Below, piece after piece: positions 37,953 to 48,501 of a DNA stretch of 64,000 nucleotides. The notes under the pieces are model-generated. The model did not search any database. It had not been told where the DNA came from and saw nothing but the letters and a program-made list of their open reading frames with translations. Numbering within the stretch: the first letter of the stretch is position 1; each line of letters begins with the position of its first letter. Source of the stretch: Pararhodobacter sp. GTDB lineage: Bacteria; Pseudomonadota; Alphaproteobacteria; Rhodobacterales; Rhodobacteraceae. The position numbers and the translations under genes were made by a program. The stretch is taken from NCBI GenBank assembly GCA_020832545.1, contig JAFIEK010000004.1, positions 62,001 to 126,000 of the forward strand, read 5' to 3'.

Positions 37953-39362
37953 GTGGCATTGCAGGGATTGTGCGATCAGGTTGACGCCCTTGTTGTCCGC
38001 GCCCGGCAGGCCCAGGCCGAGTTTGAGTCAGGTGGGAGTCAGGTGCGCTATGACCGGGCAGCCGCCGCCGCCGCCTGGGCGATTATGGAGCCGGAGCGAA
38101 ATGCCAGACTTGCGGAACTGGCGGTTCAGTCAACCGGGCTGGGGAACGTCGCGGATAAGATCACCAAGAACCATCGAAAGACACTTGGCCTGATGCGCGA
38201 CATTGCGGGTGTGCCAACATTTGGCGTGCTGTCGGACGATCTGGCAACAGGCATCACCGAAATTGCCCGACCGCTGGGTGTTGTCGGGGCGGTCGTTCCA
38301 TCGACCAACCCGGCTGCGACGCCGGCCAACAATATTATCAACGCCTTGAAATGCGGCAATGCCATCATCCTGTCCCCATCGCCAAAAGGGGTGGCCTGCT
38401 GCGAGTTGCTGATCGATTTCATCCATGCCGAATTCGCAAAGACTGGTGAAAACACGGCGCTTGTGCAGATGGTCCCCCCTCCGGGCAGCAAGGTGGCAAC
38501 CCAGAGACTGCTGGAACTGGTGGACCTTGCCGTCGTGACCGGCAGTCAGGACAACGTGCGCCGTGCCTATTCAAGCGGAACGCCCGCTATCGGGGTTGGT
38601 GCCGGGAACGTCACCGTGATCGTGGATGAAACGGCAGACATTGCCGCGGCGGCCAGAAAAATCGCCGCTTCAAAGACCTTCGACAATGCAACCTCGTGTT
38701 CTTCCGAGAATGCTCTGGTGGTCGTGGATGCTGTCTATGAGGACTTTTTGGCCGCGCTGACGGCAGAAGGCGGCGCGCGTGTGCCGCAGGCCGAGGCCGC
38801 AGGCATTGTTGCAAAGCTCTGGCCTGACGGGCATCTGAACCGCGAAGTCATCGCCAAGGATGCCGATGTTTTACTGGAGAAGCTGGGGCTGACGGGCAAG
38901 GTGCCGTCCAGCACGCGCTTTATCGCGGTCGAAACGGATGGGATAGGCCCCGATCATCCCTTGTCCGGCGAAAAACTCAGCCGGGTTGCCGCGCTCTACC
39001 GCGCCCGCGACTATGACCATGCTGTTGATATCACGCGGCAGGTGCTGACGTTTCAGGGGGCCGGTCATTCGCTTGGGCTGCATACCACCGATACCCGGCG
39101 CCCCCTGTCGTTGGGCGCGCAGATGCCGACCTGCCGGGTCATTGTCAATCAGGCGCATTGTTTTGCAACCGGGGGGGCGTTCGACAATGGCTTGCCGTTT
39201 TCATTGTCCATGGGCTGTGGCAGCTGGGGCGGAAACTCCATCGATGACAATCTGCACTGGCGACATTTCATGCAGCGCACCAGAGTGGTCCGCCCCATCG
39301 CATCGCGGGAACCAACGCTTGATGTAATCTTCTCGGATTACTGGTCAGAGGTGGGGAAATGA
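37953..39362 (+). CDS. CoA-acylating aldehyde dehydrogenase, sulfoacetaldehyde/acetaldehyde dehydrogenase-like
   Basis: GVVGAVVPSTNPAATPANNIINALKCGNAIILSPSPKG, GVGAGNVTVIVDETADI, KTFDNATSCSSENALVV (catalytic Cys). Confidence 0.85.
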   Translation: MALQGLCDQVDALVVRARQAQAEFESGGSQVRYDRAAAAAAWAIMEPERNARLAELAVQSTGLGNVADKITKNHRKTLGLMRDIAGVPTFGVLSDDLATGITEIARPLGVVGAVVPSTNPAATPANNIINALKCGNAIILSPSPKGVACCELLIDFIHAEFAKTGENTALVQMVPPPGSKVATQRLLELVDLAVVTGSQDNVRRAYSSGTPAIGVGAGNVTVIVDETADIAAAARKIAASKTFDNATSCSSENALVVVDAVYEDFLAALTAEGGARVPQAEAAGIVAKLWPDGHLNREVIAKDADVLLEKLGLTGKVPSSTRFIAVETDGIGPDHPLSGEKLSRVAALYRARDYDHAVDITRQVLTFQGAGHSLGLHTTDTRRPLSLGAQMPTCRVIVNQAHCFATGGAFDNGLPFSLSMGCGSWGGNSIDDNLHWRHFMQRTRVVRPIASREPTLDVIFSDYWSEVGK

Positions 39363-40891
39363 CCACCCTCGCCACGTCGCCTCCTGACGGCACTGTGCGC
39401 GACTGGCTTGACCTGCGCGCCAAGGAACAGGGCACCGACCCAAGCCACATCTTCCCCGACGCGCCAACGCTGCACTGGGCGGAACTGCGCGCCGAAGCCG
39501 TCGAAATCGCTGCGAGGCTGGCCGGGCTGGGGTTGCAAAAAGGGGATTGTGTGGCGGTGATGTTGCCCAACAGCAGACAGGGAATCCTGTGTCTGTTCGG
39601 CGCGCTTTACGGTGGGTTTCGAACGGCGCTGATAAATCTTGTCGCTGGCGCAGAGGCGATAGGCTATGCCCTGACCCATTCAGAAGCGAAGATCGTTCTG
39701 GTCGGCACGGCGCAGGCCAGTCTGTTCGAAATGGCGACGCAGGCGCACCAAGTTACCGCCCGGACCCTGACTGTCGGCGAGCAGATTGACTGGCCGGACG
39801 CTGCCATGCCCGGATCACTGGACGAACTTGGCCCGCAGGACCCGTCGATTCTGATGTATACTTCGGGGACGACAGGACGGCCCAAGGGCGTTCTGCACAC
39901 CCATGCCAGCCTGCTTGCCGGCGGTTGGACAACTGCCCTGGCGCATCGCTTGTCGGCTGAGGATCGTGCGCTTTGTGTTTTGCCGATCTATCACATCAAC
40001 GGTCTGTGCGTGACAGTGATTGGCCCATTGGTTTCCGGCGGGTCTGCGGTGGTTTGCGAAAAGTTTTCATCCAGCCGCTTCTGGTCGATCTGCAAGCAAT
40101 ATCAGGTGACGTGGTTTTCTGTTGTCCCGACGGTCATATCGCATTTGCTGCACGGTGTGGCTGACCCTGATGCAGACACCAGATCGCGGATACGGTTCGG
40201 ACGCTCCGCTTCATCGGCTCTGGCGATAGAGACCCAGATGGCCTTTCAGACACGTTTCGGCATCCCCATTATCGAGACAATGGGCCTGACCGAGACGGCT
40301 GCACAGATCCTGTCAAACCCGTTGCCGCCGGGGGTACGCAAGATAGGCTCTCCGGGCAAGGCGTTCGGCAATGAGGTTGTCATTCTGTCGAATGATCTGA
40401 AACCCGCCCCACCCGATACCGAGGGCGAGATCGCTGTACGCGGCCCCAATGTCATGGCCTGCTATTTCCGCAATCCTGAGGCAACTGCTGCGACCTTTAC
40501 AGACGACGGCTGGCTGAGGACCGGTGATCTGGGACGGATGGACGAGGACGGCTATGTCTTTGTGACCGGTCGGCTGAAAGAGTTGATCATCAAAGGTGGC
40601 GAGAACATTGCCCCGCGCGAAGTCGATGAAGTTCTCTACGGGCATCCGGACGTGGTAGAGGCGGCGGCCTTCGCCCGCCCCTGCGTGCGATACGGTGAGC
40701 GGGTCGAGGCGGCTGTCAAGCTGCGCGACCACGCAACCGTGCGCAGCGAGGATCTCATGCTGCTGTGTCAGCGCAAGCTGGGCGAATTCAAATGCCCGTC
40801 GGTAATCCATATCCTTGATGAACTGCCCAAGGGGCCATCAGGCAAAATACAACGACTCAAACTGGCAGAGGAGACCCAAGTGAAGGCGTAG
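39359..40891 (+). CDS. AMP-dependent acyl-CoA synthetase (carboxylate-CoA ligase)
   Basis: ILMYTSGTTGRPKGVLHTH, GLTETAAQI, WLRTGDLGRMDEDGYVFVTGRLKELIIKGGENIAPREVDEVL; ATGA overlap with preceding gene. Confidence 0.93.
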   Translation: MTTLATSPPDGTVRDWLDLRAKEQGTDPSHIFPDAPTLHWAELRAEAVEIAARLAGLGLQKGDCVAVMLPNSRQGILCLFGALYGGFRTALINLVAGAEAIGYALTHSEAKIVLVGTAQASLFEMATQAHQVTARTLTVGEQIDWPDAAMPGSLDELGPQDPSILMYTSGTTGRPKGVLHTHASLLAGGWTTALAHRLSAEDRALCVLPIYHINGLCVTVIGPLVSGGSAVVCEKFSSSRFWSICKQYQVTWFSVVPTVISHLLHGVADPDADTRSRIRFGRSASSALAIETQMAFQTRFGIPIIETMGLTETAAQILSNPLPPGVRKIGSPGKAFGNEVVILSNDLKPAPPDTEGEIAVRGPNVMACYFRNPEATAATFTDDGWLRTGDLGRMDEDGYVFVTGRLKELIIKGGENIAPREVDEVLYGHPDVVEAAAFARPCVRYGERVEAAVKLRDHATVRSEDLMLLCQRKLGEFKCPSVIHILDELPKGPSGKIQRLKLAEETQVKA

Positions 40892-40983
40892 CGCGCCTTG
40901 GAGGAGGGACGCGCCGAACTCGACACGCAGACGGGGTGAGACACCACCCCCTGGACCTGAAAACACAAAGGGAGGAGACGTGG

Positions 40984-41934
40984 ATGACCAAGTTTCGGAG
41001 AACGCTTTTTGGCTCGGTTCTGATTGCAGGGGCTCTGGCCATGACCGGGGCCGCGACGGCGCAGGATTACCCGAACCGACCCATTGAACTGATCGTGACA
41101 TTCGGGCCCGGCGGCGGGGCGGATGTGATGGGACGTCAGATAGCGCAAATTCTTGAAGCTGATCTTGGCGTGTCCATCCCGGTCACGAATGTCGGCGGCG
41201 CGTCCGGTAACGCGGGGCTGACGCGGCTGCGGACAAGTCCGGCCGATGGCTATACGATGGGGACACTGATTTCGCTCACCGTAGCATCCTGGGCTTCGGG
41301 AATCGGGGACAATACGCTTGACGATTTCCGGGTTATTGGCATCGTGCAAAGTACGCCGTCATTCCTGTTTGTCGCATCCGACAGTCCGTTTGAAACCGCC
41401 GAGCAATTGCTGGAACACGCCCGGGCGAACCCCGGGGAACTCACGGTCGCAACCTCCGGATACGGCACACAGGATGATGTTGCGTTGATTACAATGGCCG
41501 ATCAGGGCGTTGACATGGTGAACGTCCCGTTTTCAGCACCGGGTGAACGTTATGCTGCCCCTCTGGGCGGACATACCGACGTGATCTATGAAGAGCCCGG
41601 AGATGTCGGACAGTTTCTGGAATCCGGCGAATATCGTTCCTTGATGATCTTCGCAGCAGAACGCCACCCTGAGTTTCCGGATGTGCCGACAGCGGGCGAA
41701 CTGGGCCTCGATATGGTCTATCTGAACACATTCCGCACACTGGCCGTTCCTGCGGCAACGCCGGATGACGTATTCGCACGCCTTGAGGCGGCTGTGATTG
41801 CTGCAACCGAAACCGACCAATGGCAGGCGTTTTGTGCGCAGACCTACACCTGTCTGGAGCCGCTGACCGGAGATGCGGCACAGGAGGAAGTCAACACGTT
41901 CTATCATGCGATTGCGGCGCAGTTGGACGACTGA
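40984..41934 (+). CDS. tctC: Tripartite tricarboxylate transporter substrate-binding protein (TctC)
   Basis: MTKFRRTLFGSVLIAGALAMTGAATAQDYPNRPIELIVTFGPGGGADVMGRQIAQ... Confidence 0.92.
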   Translation: MTKFRRTLFGSVLIAGALAMTGAATAQDYPNRPIELIVTFGPGGGADVMGRQIAQILEADLGVSIPVTNVGGASGNAGLTRLRTSPADGYTMGTLISLTVASWASGIGDNTLDDFRVIGIVQSTPSFLFVASDSPFETAEQLLEHARANPGELTVATSGYGTQDDVALITMADQGVDMVNVPFSAPGERYAAPLGGHTDVIYEEPGDVGQFLESGEYRSLMIFAAERHPEFPDVPTAGELGLDMVYLNTFRTLAVPAATPDDVFARLEAAVIAATETDQWQAFCAQTYTCLEPLTGDAAQEEVNTFYHAIAAQLDD

Positions 41935-41938
41935 CTGA

Positions 41939-42529
41939 ATGTCACAAGGTAGGATAGAAACAGGGGCCGCCAATGAGCGCGCCCCTACACTGTCGCAACT
42001 GATGCTGAGCATCATATCACGGGTTGCCTTGCCCGGCGGTTTTCTTGCGGCGGCGCTGATACTGCCATCCTACATGTTTGATCGCCCTCTGCGCATCCGC
42101 GCCCGGGGTCTTGGTCCTGATGCCTGGCCGAGTGTTTTTCTGAATGCAATCGTTGCAATTTCCCTGTTCTGGATCATTGCCGAACTCTGGGCGCTTTATG
42201 CCTCGCACAAGAGAAAGCGTACATCACCAATCCAGCAGGAGATTGAAGCCTACAACTATTCCAAGGCTGCTGCCGGGATTTGTCTGCTGCTTGCTTTCGG
42301 CTGGCTTTTGCCAAATGTCGGATTTCCCATCTCTGCCACCCTTTTCATCTTCTGCTGGTGTTTCCTGGGTGGCATTCGCAATCCTGTCGCCCTCATTCTT
42401 GTCAGCTTCGTTGGAATGATCACGCTGCTTTGGGTCTTCATGGGGCTTGCGCTCATGCCACTCAGCCGTGGCACCGGGGTGTTCGACGACTTTACCGTCT
42501 GGTTCCTCAGACTTGTCCGAATTTACTGA
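41939..42529 (+). CDS. tctB: Tripartite tricarboxylate transporter small membrane protein (TctB)
   Basis: Position between TctC and TctA; 4-TM profile; LRIRARGLGPDAWPSVFLN. Confidence 0.85.
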   Translation: MSQGRIETGAANERAPTLSQLMLSIISRVALPGGFLAAALILPSYMFDRPLRIRARGLGPDAWPSVFLNAIVAISLFWIIAELWALYASHKRKRTSPIQQEIEAYNYSKAAAGICLLLAFGWLLPNVGFPISATLFIFCWCFLGGIRNPVALILVSFVGMITLLWVFMGLALMPLSRGTGVFDDFTVWFLRLVRIY

Positions 42530-42583
42530 CCCGGCCCTTCTGGATGCGATCTGCGCAACAGAGAATGACGAGAAGGATCTGAT

Positions 42584-44104
42584 GTGAGCACATTCGAGCT
42601 GCTGGGCATGGGGTTTCAGAACGCGTTCGCGTTGTCGGCCTTGCTGACCATCGTCATCGGGCTGATGCTGGGTGTGATTGCCGGGGCATTGCCGGGCGTT
42701 TCCTTCGTGAATGCGATGGCAATGGCGTTGCCGTTCACCTATTCCATGGCTCCGACGCAGGCCATGCTGTTTCTCGGCGCCATCTATGTCGGCGGTGTCT
42801 TTGGCGGTTCCATCTCGGCGATCATCATCAACGTGCCCGGTACTCCGGCGTCATTGCCGGCTTGCTGGGACGGCTATCCCATGACCCAGCGCGGCGAAGT
42901 GCGGCGCGCACTTGCTGTCGCCATTCTCGCGTCCGCAATCGGGGGGCTGACAAGCGCATTGGTTCTGTCCTTTGCCGCGGCGCCATTTGCAGTATTTGCC
43001 CTGCGCTTTTCGCAGCCAGAGTTCTTTGCGGCCACGGTCCTTGGGCTGATCAGTGTCATTGCCATCTCAAAGGACCGACCGATCGTCAGCCTTTTGTCAC
43101 TGTTTCTCGGCATACTCATCGGCACTGTGGGGGTTGACCCGCAGTATGGTGTCGCGCGTTTCACCTTTGGTGCGCCGGCGATGCAAAGTGGAATCAACTT
43201 TGTCGTTGTGATGATCGGGCTTTTTGCGATCAGTGAAGTTATTGACCTGATTGCAACCAACCGCGATCTGCGCCCATCCAAGGCCGCGAGTGCACGTGGA
43301 CAGGTCAGCTTGCGTGATTTCTGGGAGGTGCGCGGCGCGATTGCACGGGGTTCGGGGATCGGCAGCATACTGGGCGTGATTCCGGGGGCCGGTGCGACAC
43401 CGGGTGCCGTCATCGCCTATGGTATCGAAAAACAGGTATCGCGCGATGGCGACAAGTTCGGCACCGGGATCATGGCCGGTCTGGCCGCGCCTGAGGCAGC
43501 CAAGAATGCGACCACGGGTTCCGCCATGGTGCCACTTCTGACCCTCGGCATCCCCGGAAGTGCGGCGACGGCCATCATGCTGGCCGCCATGATGCTGCAC
43601 GGCGTGAACCCCGGACCGCTGCTGTTCCTGAATGATCCGACAATGGTTTACACCATCTTCGCGGCGATGATCCTGGCCAATATCCTGATGATCTTTGCCG
43701 GAATTGGCGTTGCGCAGTTCTTTTCGACACTGATGAAGACACCGCCCGCAGTTCTTGGGGCCTTCATAATCTTGCTAAGCATCGTCGGAGCCTACGGGGT
43801 CCGGAACAACATTTTTGATGTCTATGTGTGCCTCTTTTTCGGGCTGGTCGGCTGGGTAATGAAACGGACTGGCTTTCCGACTGCACCCCTTGTCCTTGGC
43901 GTAATTCTGGGGCCATTGGCGGAACGCTATTTCATGACCTCCCTGGCCAACTACAATCAGGACTGGACCGTGTTCTTTACCCGGCCAATCAGCGGAACGA
44001 TCCTCTCGCTTGCGGCTGTGTTCGCGATCTGGTCGCTCTGGCCGGTAATCCGGGCACAGTATCGTTCTGTTGTTCTCCTCCTGGCAGGTAGAGCAGGTTC
44101 ATAG
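42584..44104 (+). CDS. tctA: Tripartite tricarboxylate transporter large permease (TctA)
   Basis: IGLMLGVIAGALPGVSFVNAMAMALPFTYSMAPTQAMLFLGAIYVGGVFGGSISAIIINVPGTPAS. Confidence 0.95.
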   Translation: MSTFELLGMGFQNAFALSALLTIVIGLMLGVIAGALPGVSFVNAMAMALPFTYSMAPTQAMLFLGAIYVGGVFGGSISAIIINVPGTPASLPACWDGYPMTQRGEVRRALAVAILASAIGGLTSALVLSFAAAPFAVFALRFSQPEFFAATVLGLISVIAISKDRPIVSLLSLFLGILIGTVGVDPQYGVARFTFGAPAMQSGINFVVVMIGLFAISEVIDLIATNRDLRPSKAASARGQVSLRDFWEVRGAIARGSGIGSILGVIPGAGATPGAVIAYGIEKQVSRDGDKFGTGIMAGLAAPEAAKNATTGSAMVPLLTLGIPGSAATAIMLAAMMLHGVNPGPLLFLNDPTMVYTIFAAMILANILMIFAGIGVAQFFSTLMKTPPAVLGAFIILLSIVGAYGVRNNIFDVYVCLFFGLVGWVMKRTGFPTAPLVLGVILGPLAERYFMTSLANYNQDWTVFFTRPISGTILSLAAVFAIWSLWPVIRAQYRSVVLLLAGRAGS

Positions 44105-44462
44105 CGCGGCAACAAGCCAGTCGCAGGGCGCGCAACGGATGCGGTAACGGGATCGTGCCGCTTCTGCGCGCATGCACCACCCGCCAAGCCTAGGGCAATC
44201 CGCGCGCGAGCGGACGGGTGCGCCGCATGAAGCTGTTGGTAGGCCTCACCTCACATCACTCAAACCCTCCTCGTTGATCTGATTCCAGGCATTTGCTGCG
44301 CATTTGTGCAGAGGATGCGTTGGGTCTGGCCGGAGCCATCGCACTTGAACCGCCAGGGTTGAGACGTGTTGACACACGCCGGAGCGAGGGGTAAATGATC
44401 CAAATGGATTATATGAGATGTTTTTCATTCATTTGAATCTCTCTCAAGCCTTGCAGGACCCA

Positions 44463-45794
44463 ATGACCCATCTTCTTCACAGAACAATCCACACAGACTT
44501 GCCGGTGGTGGCCTCGGGTCACGGGTCATATCTGACCGACTCAGAGGGGCGTAGCTATCTTGATGCGAGCGGCGGCGCTGCGGTCTCGTGCATCGGTCAC
44601 GGCCACCCGCGCGTGCGTGCCGCTGTGATCGAGCAGATGGACAAGATCGCTTACGCCCACACTTCTTTCTTCACCACTCAGGCCGCAGAAGACCTTGCAG
44701 AGCTGCTGGTGCGCGGTGCACCAGCAGGCATCAGCCATGCCTATGTCCTTAACGGCGGCTCTGAGGCGGTGGAGGCGGCGCTGAAGATGGCGCGGCAATA
44801 CTTCATCGAGCAGGGCCAGCCCGCGCGCCGCCACATCATTGCGCGACACCAGAGCTATCATGGAAACACGCTGGGTGCGCTGGCAACTGGCGGAAACAAG
44901 CGGCGGCGAGAGCAGTTCATGCCGCTGCTCATCGAAACGCATCACATTGACCCATGCTATGCGTATCGTCATCAGCGCCCGGACGAAACCGAGGAAGACT
45001 ATGGCCTGCGCGCGGCGCAACAGCTTGAGGACAAGATCCTTGAGCTTGGGCCAGACACGGTGATTGCCTTCGTCGCCGAGACCGTCGTTGGGGCGACGTC
45101 AGGGGCGGTGCCCCCGGCGCGGGGTTACTTTGGTCACATTCGTGAAATCTGCGACCGATATGGCGTCTTGTTGATTCTGGACGAGGTCATGTGCGGAATG
45201 GGGCGCACCGGAACCCTGCACGCCTGTGAGCAAGAGGGCATCTCGGCAGATATCGAGATCGTCGCCAAGGGTCTGGCCGGAGGGTACCAGCCCGTCAGCG
45301 CGGTTCTCGTGTCGGACACTGTTTTTCAGGCGTTTTCAGCCGGGTCCGGTGCGTTCCAGCATGGCCATACCTACATGGGGCATCCCGTCGGTGCCCGGGT
45401 AGCGCTGGAGGTACAGCGAATTATCGCTGAAGAAGATCTGCTCGAAAACGTCAGGAGAACCGGAGCCTATCTCATGTTGGCGCTGAAGGCGCGCTTCGGC
45501 AACATGCCGGAGATCGGTGATATCCGCGGACGTGGATTGTTGATCGGGCTCGAACTGGTTCGGGACCGCGTCACAAAGGAACCTTTCGATCCTGCTCTGA
45601 CCCTGCATGCGCGCATCAAGCGGGCAGCGATGACTGAGGGGCTGCTTGTCTATCCGGGCGGTGGCACGGTTGATGGCGTTTCCGGCGATCATGTGCTGCT
45701 CGCGCCGCCTTTCACAATCAATCACGCAGAAGCAGATCTCATAGCCGAAAGGCTTGGACGAGCCATCGAGACATCACTCGCTCAAGTGGAGTGA
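44463..45794 (+). CDS. Class III aminotransferase
   Basis: YVLNGGSEAVEAALKMARQYF, HQSYHGNTLGALATGGN, LILDEVMCGMGRTGTLHACEQEGISADIEIVAKGLAGGYQP. Confidence 0.92.
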   Translation: MTHLLHRTIHTDLPVVASGHGSYLTDSEGRSYLDASGGAAVSCIGHGHPRVRAAVIEQMDKIAYAHTSFFTTQAAEDLAELLVRGAPAGISHAYVLNGGSEAVEAALKMARQYFIEQGQPARRHIIARHQSYHGNTLGALATGGNKRRREQFMPLLIETHHIDPCYAYRHQRPDETEEDYGLRAAQQLEDKILELGPDTVIAFVAETVVGATSGAVPPARGYFGHIREICDRYGVLLILDEVMCGMGRTGTLHACEQEGISADIEIVAKGLAGGYQPVSAVLVSDTVFQAFSAGSGAFQHGHTYMGHPVGARVALEVQRIIAEEDLLENVRRTGAYLMLALKARFGNMPEIGDIRGRGLLIGLELVRDRVTKEPFDPALTLHARIKRAAMTEGLLVYPGGGTVDGVSGDHVLLAPPFTINHAEADLIAERLGRAIETSLAQVE

Positions 45795-45836
45795 AACTGG
45801 CCGGGCGACCGGAATCAAGCGTAGAAAGGGAACAGA

Positions 45837-47447
45837 ATGCCGACCAATTTCAGTAGACGATGGCTGACCGGGGCCTCCGCAATCGCGATGGGGGTGAGTG
45901 TTGCGCTCGCCGGGCTGATGCCCGCATCCGCGCAGGCTGACACCACCACATTGACTGCCGTGATGAACGGCAATCTGCGCTCGCTTGACCCGACGGTCTC
46001 AACCGCACAGATTGTCCGGACCCATGGCTTTATGGTCTACGACACCCTCCTGGGTATGGATGAGCACTATCAGCCGCAGCCGCAGATGGCTGAATACGAC
46101 GTTTCTGAAGACGGTCTGGTGTATACATTCACGCTTCGTGACGGGCTTTTGTGGCATGACGGCACCCCCGTGACAGCGGATGATTGTGTCGCGTCTCTGG
46201 AGCGCTGGGGCCGCTATGATTCCACGGGCGGAATGATGATGGGGGTCGTGGATTCGATCGAGGCAATCTCTGACACGCAGTTCGTTCTTACGCTTTCAGA
46301 GCCGTTTGGCCATGTGCTGCAACTGATCGCCAAGCCGTCGCCAATTCCACCGTTCATGATGCCCCGGCACCTTGCGGAAACGCCGGACGGCGAGCAGATT
46401 CCGGAGCAGATCGGCTCAGGCCCATTCCGTTTTGTCGCGGAAGAGTTCCGACCGGGTGACCGGGTGGTATATGTCAGGAACGACGACTACCTGCCACGCG
46501 ACGAGCCATCGAGCTGGACGGCGGGCGGAAAGGTTGTGCATGTCGACCGCGTGGTATGGCAATCAATGCCTGACTTGCAGACAGCGATCAATGCTCTGGG
46601 CAGCGGCGACATCGATTTTATCGAGCAACTGCCGCATGACCTTGCGCAAGTGACTGCCGCCCTTCCGAATGTCGAAGTTGGAATTGTCCGGCCAGTCGGC
46701 ATGCAGATCACCGGGCGGATGAACCATACGCTTGCGCCGTTCGACGATGTCGAAGTTCGCCAGGCGGCATTGCTGGCGCTTGACCCCGAGGAAATGATCC
46801 AGGCATCCATCGGCAATCCGGACTACTACAGCGTCTGCGCGTCGATCTACGGATGTGGGACGCCGCTGGCCTCGGACGCGGGCTCGGAATGGCTGTTTGG
46901 CGATGGCCGCAGGGACAGAGCACGCGAACTTCTGGCTGCATCAAGCTATGATGGCACCCCGCTGATCCTTTTGCAGCAGACTGAACTTCCAGCCTTCAGC
47001 CCGCAACCCCTGCTCGCGGCCCAGCGCCTTCGGGAAGTGGGGTTCAACGTGGAGGTGCAATCGGTTGACTGGCAAACTCAGCTCAACCGTCAGAACAGCC
47101 GGGTGCCCGTTTCCGAAGGCGGTTGGAACATGATCTTCAGCGCCTGGGGTATCACCGGCATCTGGGACCCCCTTATCAGCACCGTGATCAATGCCAGCGG
47201 AACCGGCAGAGCCTGGGCCGGTTGGCCGGTTGATGAGGAGCTTGAGGCGCTGCGCCGCGAGTTCGCCAGCACCACCGACCCCGACGCTCAACAATCAATC
47301 GCCCGGGCTGTTCAGGAACGTGTGCTTGAGCAGGTGATCTATCTGCCGATGGGCGAATACGACATCGTATCGGCGTGGCGCGATAGTGTGCAGAACATGC
47401 CAGCAGGGCCTTTGACACTTTTCTGGTCCGTCTCGATGAGCGACTGA
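45837..47447 (+). CDS. Peptide/nickel-type ABC substrate-binding protein (DppA/SBP_bac_5)
   Basis: RSLDPTVSTAQIVRTHGFMVYDTLLGMDEHYQPQPQMAEYDVSEDGLVYTFTLRDGLLWHDGTPVTADDCVASLERW. Confidence 0.93.
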   Translation: MPTNFSRRWLTGASAIAMGVSVALAGLMPASAQADTTTLTAVMNGNLRSLDPTVSTAQIVRTHGFMVYDTLLGMDEHYQPQPQMAEYDVSEDGLVYTFTLRDGLLWHDGTPVTADDCVASLERWGRYDSTGGMMMGVVDSIEAISDTQFVLTLSEPFGHVLQLIAKPSPIPPFMMPRHLAETPDGEQIPEQIGSGPFRFVAEEFRPGDRVVYVRNDDYLPRDEPSSWTAGGKVVHVDRVVWQSMPDLQTAINALGSGDIDFIEQLPHDLAQVTAALPNVEVGIVRPVGMQITGRMNHTLAPFDDVEVRQAALLALDPEEMIQASIGNPDYYSVCASIYGCGTPLASDAGSEWLFGDGRRDRARELLAASSYDGTPLILLQQTELPAFSPQPLLAAQRLREVGFNVEVQSVDWQTQLNRQNSRVPVSEGGWNMIFSAWGITGIWDPLISTVINASGTGRAWAGWPVDEELEALRREFASTTDPDAQQSIARAVQERVLEQVIYLPMGEYDIVSAWRDSVQNMPAGPLTLFWSVSMSD

Positions 47448-47556
47448 TTGAAGCGGCCCGCCCGGCAGCATGGGTTGCCGGGCGGGTCACGCCTGTCTGC
47501 GTTTTCCAAAACGGGCCTAAGGGTCCGCCCTCCCCCCGATGAACCAGAGGCATGCC

Positions 47557-48501
47557 ATGTATGGCTTCATCTTCCGCCGGCTGTTGTCAGCGCTCCCGGT
47601 CGTTTTCATCATTGCGGTTATCGCGTTTTTGCTGGTGCATCTTGCTCCGGGCGATCCCGCGGTGGCGATTGCGGGCGATGGCGCGAGTGACGATCAAATC
47701 GCTGCCATCCGGCGTTCTCTTGGCCTCGATCAACCGCTGCCTGTGCAGTTTGTGACCTGGCTCACCAGCCTCGTTCAGGGTGATTTCGGCACCTCGATGA
47801 TCTCGCGCATTCCCGTCAGCCAACTGATCCTGCAACGAACTGAACCGACTGTCGTGTTGGCCCTCTACGCCATGACAATCACTTTGCTGGTTGCCGTGCC
47901 AGTCGGCGTGCTTGCCGCCTGGAAAAGTGGCGAGTGGGTTGACCGGCTTGTTCTTGCCATGTCCGTCATTGGCTTTTCGATGCCAGTGTTTGTGATCGGC
48001 TATCTGCTGATCGGCGCGTTCGGGACCAATCTACGCTGGTTTGCCGTCCAGGGTTACAAAAGCCCGGGGGATGGCCTGATCCCCTTCCTCTACACCATGA
48101 CGTTGCCCGCAATCACGCTTTCGACCACCTACATCGCGCTCATCGCGCGCATGACGCGCGCCAGCATGATCGAGATTCTGGGCGAGGATTTCATCCGGAC
48201 CGCGCGGGCAAAAGGACTGCAGGAGCGCCAGGTTCTATTCGGTCACGCTTTGCGCAATGCTGCCGTGCCCATCATCACGGTGATTGGCAGCGGTTTCGCC
48301 ATGATGATCTCAGGCGTGGTTATCACTGAAAGCGTGTTCAACATACCGGGCATTGGCCGGCTCGTTGTCGATGCGGTTCTTGGCCGTGATTATCCGCTCA
48401 TCCAGGCGCTCATAGTGCTCACCGGTGTCCTCTATGTCGCGATCAACCTGCTCATCGACATAGCCTATGCGATCACCGACCCAAGGATACGATACAGCTA
48501 A
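47557..48501 (+). CDS. Peptide ABC transporter permease (DppB-like)
   Basis: MYGFIFRRLLSALPVVFIIAVIAFLLVHLAPGDPA; EDFIRTARAKGLQERQVLFGHALRNAAVPIITVIG. Confidence 0.95.
   Translation: MYGFIFRRLLSALPVVFIIAVIAFLLVHLAPGDPAVAIAGDGASDDQIAAIRRSLGLDQPLPVQFVTWLTSLVQGDFGTSMISRIPVSQLILQRTEPTVVLALYAMTITLLVAVPVGVLAAWKSGEWVDRLVLAMSVIGFSMPVFVIGYLLIGAFGTNLRWFAVQGYKSPGDGLIPFLYTMTLPAITLSTTYIALIARMTRASMIEILGEDFIRTARAKGLQERQVLFGHALRNAAVPIITVIGSGFAMMISGVVITESVFNIPGIGRLVVDAVLGRDYPLIQALIVLTGVLYVAINLLIDIAYAITDPRIRYS

Noticed and set aside
44105-44417. Possible gene remnant between tctA and the aminotransferase (minus ORF VRWLRPDPTHPLHKCAANAWNQINEEGLSDVR)
   Set aside because: Could not be tied to any family; too short to call.
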